Shown here piece by piece: positions 27,808-36,355 of a DNA stretch of 64,000 nt. Numbering within the stretch: position 1 is the stretch's first letter; each line of letters starts with the position of its first letter. The position numbers were made by a program, and so were the translations under genes. The notes beneath the pieces are model-generated. The model worked only from the letters and a program-made list of their open reading frames with translations. It searched no databases and was not told the DNA's origin. Origin of the DNA: CALLPQ01 sp964392325 (GTDB taxonomy: Bacteria; Pseudomonadota; Alphaproteobacteria; Caulobacterales; Parvularculaceae); NCBI GenBank assembly GCA_964392325.1, contig CAYMPJ010000002.1, forward strand, positions 152,526 through 216,525. Direction: 5' to 3'.

Positions 27808-28730
27808 GCAGAGCTATTTTATTTCCCGGTCAGGGCAGCCAAAATGTCGGCATGGGCAAGGATTTATATGATAATTTTCCCGTTGCTAAGGCCGTTTTCG
27901 AAGAGGTCGACGATACTTTGTCGCAAAAACTCTCGGCTATTATTTTTGATGGCCCTTCAGAAGATTTAACCCTGACCGCAAATACTCAGCCAGCTTTGAT
28001 GGCCGTATCAATTGCGGCGATGCGTGTTTTGCAAGAGGAAAAGGGCATTAGTGTAGCCAATGCCGCATGTGTTGCTGGTCATTCACTGGGCGAATACGCC
28101 GCCCTGTGTGCAGCGGGAAGCCTCTCGCTAAGCGATACGGCAAAACTGCTTCGTATACGCGGTGAGGCCATGCAAAATGCAGTACCCGTAGGACAAGGCG
28201 CAATGGCGGCCCTGATTGGCGCTACAATTGAATCTGCTGGCGCGCTTATCGAGGCAACACCGGGGGATGGCGCTTGCGAGATTGCCAATGACAATGCACC
28301 GGGCCAAGTGGTTATTTCAGGAAGCAAAGACCGCATTGAAGCGGCTTGCGCTAGTGCCAAAGCCCATAAAATTAAATTGGCAAAACTCCTGCCCGTCTCT
28401 GCGCCATTTCATTGCTCATTAATGGCACCAGCGGCGGAACACATGAAAGACGCGCTAGGCGAGGTAGAGGTTAAAAGCCCGCTCGTTCCAGTGATTGCCA
28501 ATGTGACCGCAGCAAAGGTGACGGACCCTGAAGAGATAAAATCTTTACTGGTGCAACAGGTAACGTGCCGGGTGCGCTGGGTGGAGAGCATTCAAACAAT
28601 GATAGAAAGCGGCGTCGATAATTTTGTCGAGGTCGGGTCTGGCAAAGTGCTAAGCGGTTTAATCAAACGCATCAACAAAGAAGTCACCACATTCAATATG
28701 GGTAGTACTGAGGATTTATCTGGGCTGTAA
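27804..28730 (+). CDS. fabD: Malonyl-CoA:ACP transacylase
   Basis: FabD loads malonate onto acyl carrier protein. The 308-residue protein has FPGQGSQNVGMGKDL at the start, GHSLGEYAALCAAG with the nucleophile Ser94, the AIVISG-like VVISGSKDR and VSAPFHCSLM with the catalytic His. It opens the fabD-fabG-acpP-fabF cluster and overlaps the preceding HCCA-isomerase-like gene by ATGA. Confidence 0.96.
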   Translation: MSRAILFPGQGSQNVGMGKDLYDNFPVAKAVFEEVDDTLSQKLSAIIFDGPSEDLTLTANTQPALMAVSIAAMRVLQEEKGISVANAACVAGHSLGEYAALCAAGSLSLSDTAKLLRIRGEAMQNAVPVGQGAMAALIGATIESAGALIEATPGDGACEIANDNAPGQVVISGSKDRIEAACASAKAHKIKLAKLLPVSAPFHCSLMAPAAEHMKDALGEVEVKSPLVPVIANVTAAKVTDPEEIKSLLVQQVTCRVRWVESIQTMIESGVDNFVEVGSGKVLSGLIKRINKEVTTFNMGSTEDLSGL

Positions 28731-28899
28731 AAACGACGTTTAAAAAAATGTTTTCAGATCATGTGACCAAGTAAATTTTCACTATTATCTAGTCATGCCG
28801 GTTTGCATATTTCTTTCCAGAGGGCTATGCCTTTTGGTATTCACACCGCTCAAAGCAACAAAATTTTTTGGAATTTATGGCCGAGAAAGGCTCACCCAT

Positions 28900-29637
28900 A
28901 TGTTTGACCTAACCGATAAAAAAGCACTCATCACCGGAGCCACAGGCGGAATTGGCGGGGCGATTGCAAAGGCCCTTCACCAGCAAGGCGCGCATGTTAC
29001 CCTCTCCGGCACCCGTCAGGAAAAACTGGAGGAAGTTGCAAACACTCTTGGAGATCGAACCCATATTGCCCCTTGCAATTTGTCTGATCTCGATGCGGTT
29101 GATGCCCTACCCAAGACGGCATCACAAGCTATGGACGGCCTCGATATTGTAATTGCAAATGCCGGGGTCACCCGCGATATGCTCATGCTTATGATGAAGC
29201 CTGATCACTGGGATGATGTCATCAAAATCAATTTAACCGCCTATTACCGTCTTTCCAAAGCCGCATTGCGGGGGATGACCAAGCAACGGTTTGGACGCAT
29301 CATCGGGATCACATCGGTTGTTGGCGTGACCGGTAATGCCGGACAGGCCAATTATGCAGCGTCAAAAGCAGGCATGATAGGGTTTTCAAAATCTCTGGCC
29401 CAGGAAGTCGCAAGTCGCAATGTCACCGTGAATTGCATTGCCCCTGGCTTTATCGAAACGGCGATGACGGATGCCCTGAAAGAAGACCAAAAGGCAGCTA
29501 TTCTTGGCAAAATTCCAGCCGGAAAAATGGGAACTTCGGAAGATATTGCGGCCGCGGCCCTCTATCTGGCCTCTGATGCTGGCGCTTATGTCACCGGACA
29601 AACCCTGCATGTGAATGGCGGCATGGCGATGATCTAA
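28900..29637 (+). CDS. fabG: 3-oxoacyl-[ACP] reductase
   Basis: FabG reduces 3-oxoacyl-ACP with NADPH. The 245-residue protein begins MFDLTDKKALITGATGGIGG, with NAGVTRD, the catalytic Ser in GIIGITSVVGV-type strand, YAASKAG and the C-terminal YVTGQTLHVNGGMAM. The open frame extends upstream to 28795, but the ATG at 28900 follows GAAAGG and gives the normal family start. Confidence 0.96.
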   Translation: MFDLTDKKALITGATGGIGGAIAKALHQQGAHVTLSGTRQEKLEEVANTLGDRTHIAPCNLSDLDAVDALPKTASQAMDGLDIVIANAGVTRDMLMLMMKPDHWDDVIKINLTAYYRLSKAALRGMTKQRFGRIIGITSVVGVTGNAGQANYAASKAGMIGFSKSLAQEVASRNVTVNCIAPGFIETAMTDALKEDQKAAILGKIPAGKMGTSEDIAAAALYLASDAGAYVTGQTLHVNGGMAMI

Positions 29638-29952
29638 AGGGGTGTTTTCGCTTTTTTTATGAGTTTAAGGCTCCCGAACCCCAAAAAATGATAAATTACC
29701 CTAAAAACTGGCAAAATCTCACTTTTCTAGGGACTAAATACCATAAATAGCGTTGCAAGAAGGGTTAATATGTCCTATTCGCCCTAGCAAGTGGTGAACA
29801 GTGTACCTATATACTTTTCGCACTGCAAAATAACCGGCGGCGTTATATGCCTGGCTGTGTTTTCGTTTGAAAAAGAATGAGAATTCAGCAAAAGGGTATG
29901 CCGCTCTTAATGCACATATTCGAACAGCCTACGTTCTTGGAAGGAGCCTTTA
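29638..29952 (+). other. Intergenic leader and promoter region of acpP
   Basis: No gene is seen in these 315 bases. A possible promoter is TTGCAA (29753-29758) and TATTCG 17 bases later, which would give acpP its own strong transcript with a leader of over 150 bases. AAGGAGCC immediately precedes acpP. Confidence 0.4.
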
Positions 29953-30189
29953 ATGTCTGATCTTGCGGAAAAAGTTAAAAAAATTGTTGTCGAACACCTC
30001 GACGTAGACCCCGGCAAGGTTGAGCCTAAAGCGAGCTTCATCGATGACCTTGGCGCAGACAGCCTGGATATTGTTGAATTAGTTATGGCGTTTGAAGAAG
30101 AGTTCGAAGTCGAAATTCCTGATGATGCTGCTGAGACAATTCAGACAGTTGGCGACGCCATCAATTTTATTACAGAACAAAAAGGCTAA
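29953..30189 (+). CDS. acpP: Acyl carrier protein
   Basis: A 78-residue acidic four-helix protein that carries growing acyl chains on phosphopantetheine. The attachment Ser37 lies in DLGADSLDIVELVMAFE. The end (VGDAINFITEQKG) is typical. It has a strong AAGGAG ribosome-binding site and its own hairpin terminator, as usual for this highly expressed gene. Confidence 0.98.
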   Translation: MSDLAEKVKKIVVEHLDVDPGKVEPKASFIDDLGADSLDIVELVMAFEEEFEVEIPDDAAETIQTVGDAINFITEQKG

Positions 30190-30232
30190 CCAGCACTTGC
30201 TGGTTGATCGATTTAAGATCGAATGAAATCAA

Positions 30233-30268
30233 CAAGGGTGCGCTTGGATTTCCGGGCGTACCCTTTTT
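30233..30268 (+). terminator. Rho-independent terminator of acpP
   Basis: AAGGGTGCGC and GCGTACCCTT pair around a 12-base loop and are followed by TTT. Leakage through it would link acpP with fabF. Confidence 0.75.
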
Positions 30269-30352
30269 AAATGCTGATTGAATTTTGGGGTGCACGCATC
30301 CAGGTGCTATGGTTTCCCCCTATTGGAGAAAATTTTTAGAAAGGCGTAAATC

Positions 30353-31630
30353 ATGAGACGTGTTGTTGTAACCGGACTTGGCATGGTGTCGCCCCTTGCG
30401 TCAGGCGTCGAAGCAACCTGGCGCCGCCTGCTCAATGGTGAGAGCGGAGCAACGCCAATCGAGAAATTTGATGTCTCGCAATTTGCCTGCAAAATTGCCG
30501 CTCAGGTGCCCCGTATTGATCGCCCCGGCGGCGAACGGGTTGGCGACGATCAATTCATACCGGATGATTATGTCGAACCCAAAGAACAACGTCGCATGGA
30601 TGATTTCATTGTCTATGCTTTGGCTGCCGCTCAACAAGCCATGGATGATAGTGGCTTAGAGCTGAAAACGGAAGAAGAGTTCGAACGTGCCGGCGTGCTT
30701 TGCGGTTCTGGAATTGGCGGCCTTGAGGGCATAGAAAAATACTCTCTTATTCTGGAGGATAAGGGCCCTAGGCGGGTCTCGCCGTTTTTTATTACCGGCA
30801 GCCTTATCAATCTGATTTCTGGACAAATATCAATTCGCTTTGGTCTGCGCGGCCCCAACCACGCAGTTGTCACGGCTTGCTCATCCAGCGCCCATGCGAT
30901 TGGGGACGCTGCAAGAATGATCATGTTTGATGATGCTGATGTGATGGTCACAGGCGGCTCCGAATCAACTGTATGCCCAATTGGCATAGGCGGATTTACG
31001 GCCTGTAAGGCTCTTACAACCGGTTATAACGATACACCAACAAAAGCCTCGCGGCCCTATGATAAAGATCGTGATGGCTTCCTTATGGGCGAAGGCGCCG
31101 GGATGTTGATCCTGGAAGAGTATGAACGTGCTAAAGCAAGGGGCGCGAAGATATATGCTGAGGTTACAGGCTATGGCCTCTCCGGAGATGCCCATCATGT
31201 CACCGCACCTGCATCAGATGGCAATGGCGGTTATCGCTCAATGAAAATGGCTCTTAAACGCGCAGGGCTGAATGCGAGCGAAATACAATATGTAAACGCC
31301 CATGGCACCTCAACGCCGCTCGGGGATGAAATTGAGCTACGGTCGGTTGAGCGTTTATTTGGGGATCACGCAAGCAACATGGTAATGTCTTCAACCAAAT
31401 CCTCTATCGGACACTTACTAGGCGCGGCCGGCGCTGTCGAAGCGATTTTCTCGATCTTGGCCATGCGCGATAATATTGCGCCGGCAACACTTAATCTGGA
31501 AAACCCGTCCGTGGAGACGGCCCTCAATCTTGCCCCGCTCAAGCCTGTAGAAAAAGAGATAAATGCGATCCTCACCAATTCATTCGGATTTGGTGGCACC
31601 AATGCATCTTTGGTCATGCAACAAGTATAA
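30353..31630 (+). CDS. fabF: 3-oxoacyl-[ACP] synthase II
   Basis: FabF elongates acyl-ACP by condensing it with malonyl-ACP. The 425-residue protein has RRVVVTGLGMVSPLASG at the start, the nucleophile Cys176 in VVTACSSSAHAIGDA, and the two catalytic histidines in NAHGTSTPLGD and SSIGHLLGAAGA. The final NSFGFGGTNASLVMQ is typical. It belongs with fabD, fabG and acpP. Confidence 0.97.
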   Translation: MRRVVVTGLGMVSPLASGVEATWRRLLNGESGATPIEKFDVSQFACKIAAQVPRIDRPGGERVGDDQFIPDDYVEPKEQRRMDDFIVYALAAAQQAMDDSGLELKTEEEFERAGVLCGSGIGGLEGIEKYSLILEDKGPRRVSPFFITGSLINLISGQISIRFGLRGPNHAVVTACSSSAHAIGDAARMIMFDDADVMVTGGSESTVCPIGIGGFTACKALTTGYNDTPTKASRPYDKDRDGFLMGEGAGMLILEEYERAKARGAKIYAEVTGYGLSGDAHHVTAPASDGNGGYRSMKMALKRAGLNASEIQYVNAHGTSTPLGDEIELRSVERLFGDHASNMVMSSTKSSIGHLLGAAGAVEAIFSILAMRDNIAPATLNLENPSVETALNLAPLKPVEKEINAILTNSFGFGGTNASLVMQQV

Positions 31631-31646
31631 GCAAGGGGAGGAACAT

Positions 31647-31964
31647 ATGAATCCATGGATTCTATTGTTTATAGCTGGCCTATTGGAGATTGTCTGGGCG
31701 CTGGGATTTAAATATGTTGGTCAAGGCTCGCCTTGGTGGCATTATAGTCTTGTCTATTCTTCCATGGGCGCCAGCTTTTTCCTGCTCATACAAGCATTAA
31801 AAGTTCTCCCGGCGGGAACGGCTTATGCGGTCTGGACGGGGACCGGCGCAGTTGGCGTCGCTATAATTGGTATTCTATTTTTCAATGAACCTTCATCGAT
31901 CATACGAATAGCTTGCATAGCTTTAATTGTTGCCGGCATTGTCGGATTAAAACTAAGCGCCTGA
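31647..31964 (+). CDS. Small multidrug resistance family exporter, SugE/Gdx type
   Basis: A 105-residue protein with four membrane helices and the key Glu13 in LLFIAGLLEIVWALGFKY. The LPAGTAYAVWTGTGAVG motif and the GLLE-VWA context fit the SugE/Gdx subgroup, which exports guanidinium, rather than EmrE. It starts 16 bases after fabF with a strong GGGGAGGAA site, so it rides on the fab transcript. I saw no guanidine riboswitch upstream. Confidence 0.88.
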   Translation: MNPWILLFIAGLLEIVWALGFKYVGQGSPWWHYSLVYSSMGASFFLLIQALKVLPAGTAYAVWTGTGAVGVAIIGILFFNEPSSIIRIACIALIVAGIVGLKLSA

Positions 31965-32137
31965 AGGTCAGAATTTTATCTTAAAACACTTGCGTAAAAT
32001 GATGTTTTATATTGGTCAAACTCCGCAAAATATCTACTTCACCCCGCCGCGGTAAAGCATCGCTAGCCTGCGCAAACACAATAATCCGTACGAAAACAAA
32101 TATTTTTCGGCAAGCAAATACAATAGAATAAATACAA

Positions 32138-32170
32138 AAAACCCGCCTTTGATAATTCAAAAGCGGGTTT
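32138..32170 (-). terminator. Rho-independent terminator of glnA
   Basis: On the minus strand AAACCCGCTTTT and AAAGGCGGGTTT form a stem around a short AT loop, followed by T-rich sequence, 24 bases after the glnA stop. The converging sugE transcript may also use it. Confidence 0.8.
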
Positions 32171-32193
32171 CAAAAACTATTATCGTTTTGCGA

Positions 32194-33600
32194 TTAGCAA
32201 GAATAATACATCGCAAATTCTACCGGATGCGGTGTCATATCAAGACGTTCTACTTCTTCCATTTTCAGTTCGATATAGGCATCGATTTGATCATCGGAGA
32301 AGACATTGCCTTTCTTCAAGAAAGCGCGGTCGCTATCAAGAGCATCAAGTGCTTCACGCAAAGATCCGCAGACTGTTGGAATATCTGTGAGCTCTTCTGG
32401 CGGCAAGTCATAAAGGTCTTTGTCCATAGGATCGCCCGGATGAATTTTATTTTCAATACCGTCCAGGCCAGCCATTAACAGAGCTGAGAAAGTTAGGTAT
32501 GGATTACCAGCCGCATCCGGGAAACGTGTTTCCAGGCGCTTACCTTTTGGCGATGCAACCCAAGGAATACGGACAGACGCTGAACGATTACGCGCTGAAT
32601 ATGCCAGCAGAACCGGTGCTTCATAACCAGGAACCAATCGTTTATAACTATTGGTACTGGCATTTGCGAATGCGTTAATAGCACGGGCATGTTTGATGAT
32701 ACCGCCAATGTAATAAAGGCAGGTTTCAGAAAGATCAGCATAACGATCACCTGCAAACATCGGCTTGCCATCTTTCCAGATTGACTGGTGAACGTGCATA
32801 CCGGAACCATTATCATTCATCACAGGTTTTGGCATGAAAGTCGCTGTTTTACCGTAGCTATTGGCAACTTGAGCAACGATATATTTGTAAATCTGCAAAC
32901 GGTCTGCCATTTTCGTTAATGTTGAAAACCGCATACCAAGCTCATGCTGGGATGGTGCAACCTCATGGTGATGCTTTTCAGGCTCAATGCCCATTTCAGT
33001 CATCACCGCAAGCATTTCAGAACGCATATCTTGTAGACTGTCTACGGGCGGCACTGGAAAATAGCCCCCTTTTGGTCCTGGACGGTGACCAAGATTACCG
33101 TGCTCATAATCCGTAGCCGAATTATATGGGCCTTCGGTAGAATCTATCGCAAAACCGGTTTGGTGCTGGTCTGTTGAGAAGCGAACATCATCAAAGACGA
33201 AAAATTCAGCTTCCGGGCCAAAAAAGGCTGTATCGCCAACACCGGCAGATTGAAGATAGGCTTCTGCTGCTTTTGCCGTTGAACGCGGGTCGCGGGCATA
33301 AGGTTGTCCGGTTGAAGGCTCAAGAATATCGCATGTTAAAGAAAGTGTTGGTTGTGCGAAAAACGGGTCAACAACAGCTGTACTCGTATCAGGCATCAAG
33401 ATCATATCTGATTCATTGATAGCCTTCCATCCGGCAATAGAAGATCCATCAAACATGGAGCCTTCTGCAAAAAAATCGTCATCTACCATGGTTTGATCAA
33501 ATGTGACGTGCTGCCACTTCCCCTTAGGGTCCGTAAAGCGCAAATCAACAAATTTGATGCTATTATCTTTGATCGTTTTAAGGACAGCATTTGCCGACAT
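32194..33600 (-). CDS. glnA: Glutamine synthetase type I (GSI-beta)
   Basis: GlnA joins ammonia to glutamate with ATP. The 468-residue protein has FVDLRFTDPKGKWQH, the catalytic-site MFDGSSIAGWK, NGSGMHVHQS and VPGYEAPVLLAYSARNRS. Tyr397 in DKDLYDLPPEE is the adenylylation site and falls at exactly the E. coli position, so the enzyme is probably switched off by GlnE. GGAGGA precedes the ATG. glnB lies 216 bases upstream on the same strand, the usual glnB-glnA order; PII controls its activity. Confidence 0.98.
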   Translation of the reverse strand: MSANAVLKTIKDNSIKFVDLRFTDPKGKWQHVTFDQTMVDDDFFAEGSMFDGSSIAGWKAINESDMILMPDTSTAVVDPFFAQPTLSLTCDILEPSTGQPYARDPRSTAKAAEAYLQSAGVGDTAFFGPEAEFFVFDDVRFSTDQHQTGFAIDSTEGPYNSATDYEHGNLGHRPGPKGGYFPVPPVDSLQDMRSEMLAVMTEMGIEPEKHHHEVAPSQHELGMRFSTLTKMADRLQIYKYIVAQVANSYGKTATFMPKPVMNDNGSGMHVHQSIWKDGKPMFAGDRYADLSETCLYYIGGIIKHARAINAFANASTNSYKRLVPGYEAPVLLAYSARNRSASVRIPWVASPKGKRLETRFPDAAGNPYLTFSALLMAGLDGIENKIHPGDPMDKDLYDLPPEELTDIPTVCGSLREALDALDSDRAFLKKGNVFSDDQIDAYIELKMEEVERLDMTPHPVEFAMYYSC

Positions 33601-33816
33601 AAAAGTCCTCCAATATATAAAATTGCCCCGATAAGGGATTGCTGTGAATTATGATTGAATAGCTCAAACGCCAAGATGCGTCATAAATTCTGCCGGGGCA
33701 AGGAAAATTTTGCGGTGCAGCAAGGAAATGCGTCTCGACGGGTATAAATTAGAAATTTTTGTCGATTACGCAATAAATTTTCTTATAAATTGGAATAAAA
33801 TGCTAGATATCAACAG

Positions 33817-34155
33817 TTAAAGGGCGAGATCATTGGTTTCACCGGTACGGATTCGCACCGCATTATCCACAGGGGAGATAAAAATTTTGCCATCCCCTAT
33901 GCGCCCGGAATGGGCAGAAGCGCGAATGGCCTCAAGAGCTTTATCAATCTTGTCATCTTGTACCACCAGCTCGATTTTTATTTTGGGTAGAAAATCGACA
34001 ACATATTCAGCCCCGCGATAAAGCTCGGTATGACCTTTTTGACGACCAAACCCCCGTGCATCAATAACTGTCATGCCTGATAGCCCGACATCTTGCAGCG
34101 CCTCTTTAACATCGTCCAGTTTGAACGGTTTGATGATGGCTTCTATTTTCTTCAT
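33817..34155 (-). CDS. glnB: Nitrogen regulatory protein PII
   Basis: A 112-residue trimeric signal protein that reports 2-oxoglutarate, ATP and ADP. It has KKIEAIIKPFKLDDVKEAL, the T-loop with uridylylation Tyr51 (GHTELYRGAEYVVDFLPK) and GRIGDGKIFISPVD near the C-terminus. It precedes glnA, whose adenylylation it controls. A 33-base inverted repeat lies directly upstream. Confidence 0.97.
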   Translation of the reverse strand: MKKIEAIIKPFKLDDVKEALQDVGLSGMTVIDARGFGRQKGHTELYRGAEYVVDFLPKIKIELVVQDDKIDKALEAIRASAHSGRIGDGKIFISPVDNAVRIRTGETNDLAL

Positions 34156-34169
34156 TTAAGTCTCCTGTC

Positions 34170-34202
34170 GCCACATATGAACGATGTTTTTTATCATATG
34201 GC
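34170..34202 (-). repeat. Inverted repeat in the glnB leader
   Basis: GCCATATGA and TCATATGTGGC (minus strand) face each other around an A-rich spacer, with one bulged base, 15 bases upstream of the glnB start. It could be an operator or a leader hairpin; it does not match the NtrC consensus. Confidence 0.45.
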
Positions 34203-34287
34203 AAGTCCCTTCAAGATCAAAGATTTCAGAGAGATAAAGGAAGGTCATTTACACAACAAGATTAAGGTTATCACAGAGCGCAGAGGT

Positions 34288-35274
34288 TTATTCTGGGTCC
34301 ACCGGGTAGGGGCCCTCCTCAAACACTTGTTCATGATAGCCCTTTTTGCCAATCGCGATTGCCAGATCGCTTGCGACCTGTCCGCCATTTTTGACGCGTT
34401 CCAGTGTCGAGGCAAAACTGTGTTTTGGCTCCCAGCCAAGCGCGTTGCGCGCATGATCATTCACATAAACCCGGCCAATTGTTTCAGGCATTTGCCAACC
34501 ACGCTCGGCATAGACTTTTTCATAGGGCGTAATGGCTCGCAAAATGTCGGGCATATTTTTGGTTAGTGCCATGCGGTCATCAAATTGAAAGGGGGATGTC
34601 GCTGAAATGATAAAACGGTCAAACCCGATATCCGGGGCTTTTCTTGCCGCCACGAGATGGGCCGAGACCATATCCTCAATATCCCCGCGCCGATTTAAAA
34701 ACTCATTGATCTTGGCATTTTCATTAGAAAATTGACTGCGAACCGCTTTGTTATCATCATCTTCAGGAAAGAAACGCGATGTCCGCAAAATCAAAACGGG
34801 AAGACCATGATCCTTGTGAATTTGTTCACATAGATTTTCAGCCGCAAGTTTGGTAATACCATAAACATTCTTCGGTACGGGAACCAGTTTTTCAGTTAGC
34901 CAAACGGCAGGCGCGCCGGGATCAGGTGTGAGTATACGGCCAAAAATACTGGTTGTACTGGTAAAAATAAAACTCTGGACCTTTTGCGCAACCGCCTCTT
35001 CCAGCAAGGTGAGTGTTCCGGAAATATTGCAGTCTATAAAATCCTGTTTGGAATGGGTAACAATATGAGGTTTGTGCAAGGTTGCACAATGGAAGACAAC
35101 GTCAACATCTTGCATGGCGCGCCGGACCAAATCCCTGTCATAAACAGAGCCAACATGAGTTGTAAAAGGACTTGGCTTTATATCAATTGACACATAATCA
35201 TCGCCGCGTTTTTGCAGGGTACGAACAAGCCCCTCGCCTAAATGCCCTGTACTGCCGGTAACAAGATATTTCAT
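34288..35274 (-). CDS. NAD-dependent epimerase/dehydratase family protein (extended SDR)
   Basis: A 328-residue extended SDR with LVTGSTGHLGEGLVRTL for NAD(P) binding, VDVVFHCATLHKP, TSTTSIFG and the catalytic YGITKLAAE. Relatives act on nucleotide sugars; here no sugar-synthesis genes are adjacent and the C-terminal substrate part (QVFEEGPYPVDPE) gives no clear hint. It sits between glnB and sufA on the same strand with gaps of over 50 bases, so it is probably its own unit. Confidence 0.82.
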   Translation of the reverse strand: MKYLVTGSTGHLGEGLVRTLQKRGDDYVSIDIKPSPFTTHVGSVYDRDLVRRAMQDVDVVFHCATLHKPHIVTHSKQDFIDCNISGTLTLLEEAVAQKVQSFIFTSTTSIFGRILTPDPGAPAVWLTEKLVPVPKNVYGITKLAAENLCEQIHKDHGLPVLILRTSRFFPEDDDNKAVRSQFSNENAKINEFLNRRGDIEDMVSAHLVAARKAPDIGFDRFIISATSPFQFDDRMALTKNMPDILRAITPYEKVYAERGWQMPETIGRVYVNDHARNALGWEPKHSFASTLERVKNGGQVASDLAIAIGKKGYHEQVFEEGPYPVDPE

Positions 35275-35331
35275 ACCAAATCTATGGCATATTTTTTAAC
35301 GCCGCACCAAGTCAAAAAGTTAAAAAAAAGG

Positions 35332-35733
35332 TCACGCAGTGGCAGCAGGAATAATCGTCACGCTTTCACCGCAGCCACACGCATCCGTCTGGTTGGGGTT
35401 ATTGAAAACAAAACGCTGGGAGAGTTTTTCTGTCACAAAATCAATTTGTGTACCGATTAAAAAAAGTATTGCTTTGGGGTCAATCAGGATTTTGATGCCG
35501 TTCTCTTCTACCACTTCATCAAGAGGGCCGGTTTCCGTGGCATAATCCATGGTATATTCCATGCCTGCACACCCGCCATTTTTGACACCAATTTTTACGC
35601 CGATAAATGCCTCATCAGCATTTTCCATGATGTCGCGCATTCTTGATGCAGCTATATCGGTGAGGGTAACCACTTTTGGCCGCGCGCGCTGACGCCTGCC
35701 CGTGCTTGTACTAGATTTGCCAGTGTCTACCAT
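35332..35733 (-). CDS. sufA: Iron-sulfur carrier SufA (A-type, HesB/IscA family)
   Basis: SufA receives clusters from SufBCD and passes them on. The 133-residue protein carries the three family cysteines, in KNGGCAGMEYTM and ACGCGES, after a basic N-terminal extension of about 20 residues. It is the last gene of the suf run, 127 bases after sufT. Confidence 0.9.
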   Translation of the reverse strand: MVDTGKSSTSTGRRQRARPKVVTLTDIAASRMRDIMENADEAFIGVKIGVKNGGCAGMEYTMDYATETGPLDEVVEENGIKILIDPKAILFLIGTQIDFVTEKLSQRFVFNNPNQTDACGCGESVTIIPAATA

Positions 35734-35860
35734 TGTTTACTCTCTAAAGGGCCTGTTGACCCATCTAACCATTGCTTACTTAACATAATATGTCTTAACG
35801 CTTTTTCCAAGCTTTAGCAGGGCCATAATCGTGACCTTAAATCGGTAAGCGCCTTGCTCC

Positions 35861-36349
35861 CTACATCCACCCAAGTTCCAGTTTGGCTTCATCGGACATG
35901 CGCTCTGGTGTCCATGGTGGATCAAAAGTCATATTGACCAACACATCTTCGACACCGTCAACGCCGCGCACCGCGCCTTCGACCCAGCCCGGCATTTCCC
36001 CCGCAACCGGACAGCCCGGCGCCGTGAGTGTCATATCGACAGTCAACAAACGCTCGTCAGATATATCCACTTTATAGATCAGGCCTAACTCATAAATATC
36101 GACCGGAATCTCCGGATCATAAACAGTTTTGAGCATGCGGATAATATCTTTAGTCATCTGGGTTAGCTCTGTTTCGGGAATCTCAGAACTACCACCGGTC
36201 TCCGCCTGAGGCGCGGCCTCTTGAGGCTCATCGGCTGTCTGCGTAGGTTTTGCGGAAGGCTCTGGTGATTTTGATGCGCCGCCTAAATCAATTACGTCTC
36301 GTTCTTCCATTTGCTCGCTACTCTTCGTTTTTTTGAACCAACCAAACAT
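35861..36349 (-). CDS. sufT: SUF-associated protein SufT (DUF59/MIP18 family)
   Basis: The C-terminal ~100 residues are a DUF59 domain: VYDPEIPVDIYELGLIYKV and LTAPGCPVAGEMPGWVE with the conserved Cys, and FDPPWTPERMSDEAKLELG at the end. The first ~60 residues are a charged, Ala/Glu/Pro-rich extension. SufT assists iron-sulfur protein maturation. It begins six bases after sufS. Confidence 0.92.
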   Translation of the reverse strand: MFGWFKKTKSSEQMEERDVIDLGGASKSPEPSAKPTQTADEPQEAAPQAETGGSSEIPETELTQMTKDIIRMLKTVYDPEIPVDIYELGLIYKVDISDERLLTVDMTLTAPGCPVAGEMPGWVEGAVRGVDGVEDVLVNMTFDPPWTPERMSDEAKLELGWM

Positions 36350-36355
36350 TCGCTC

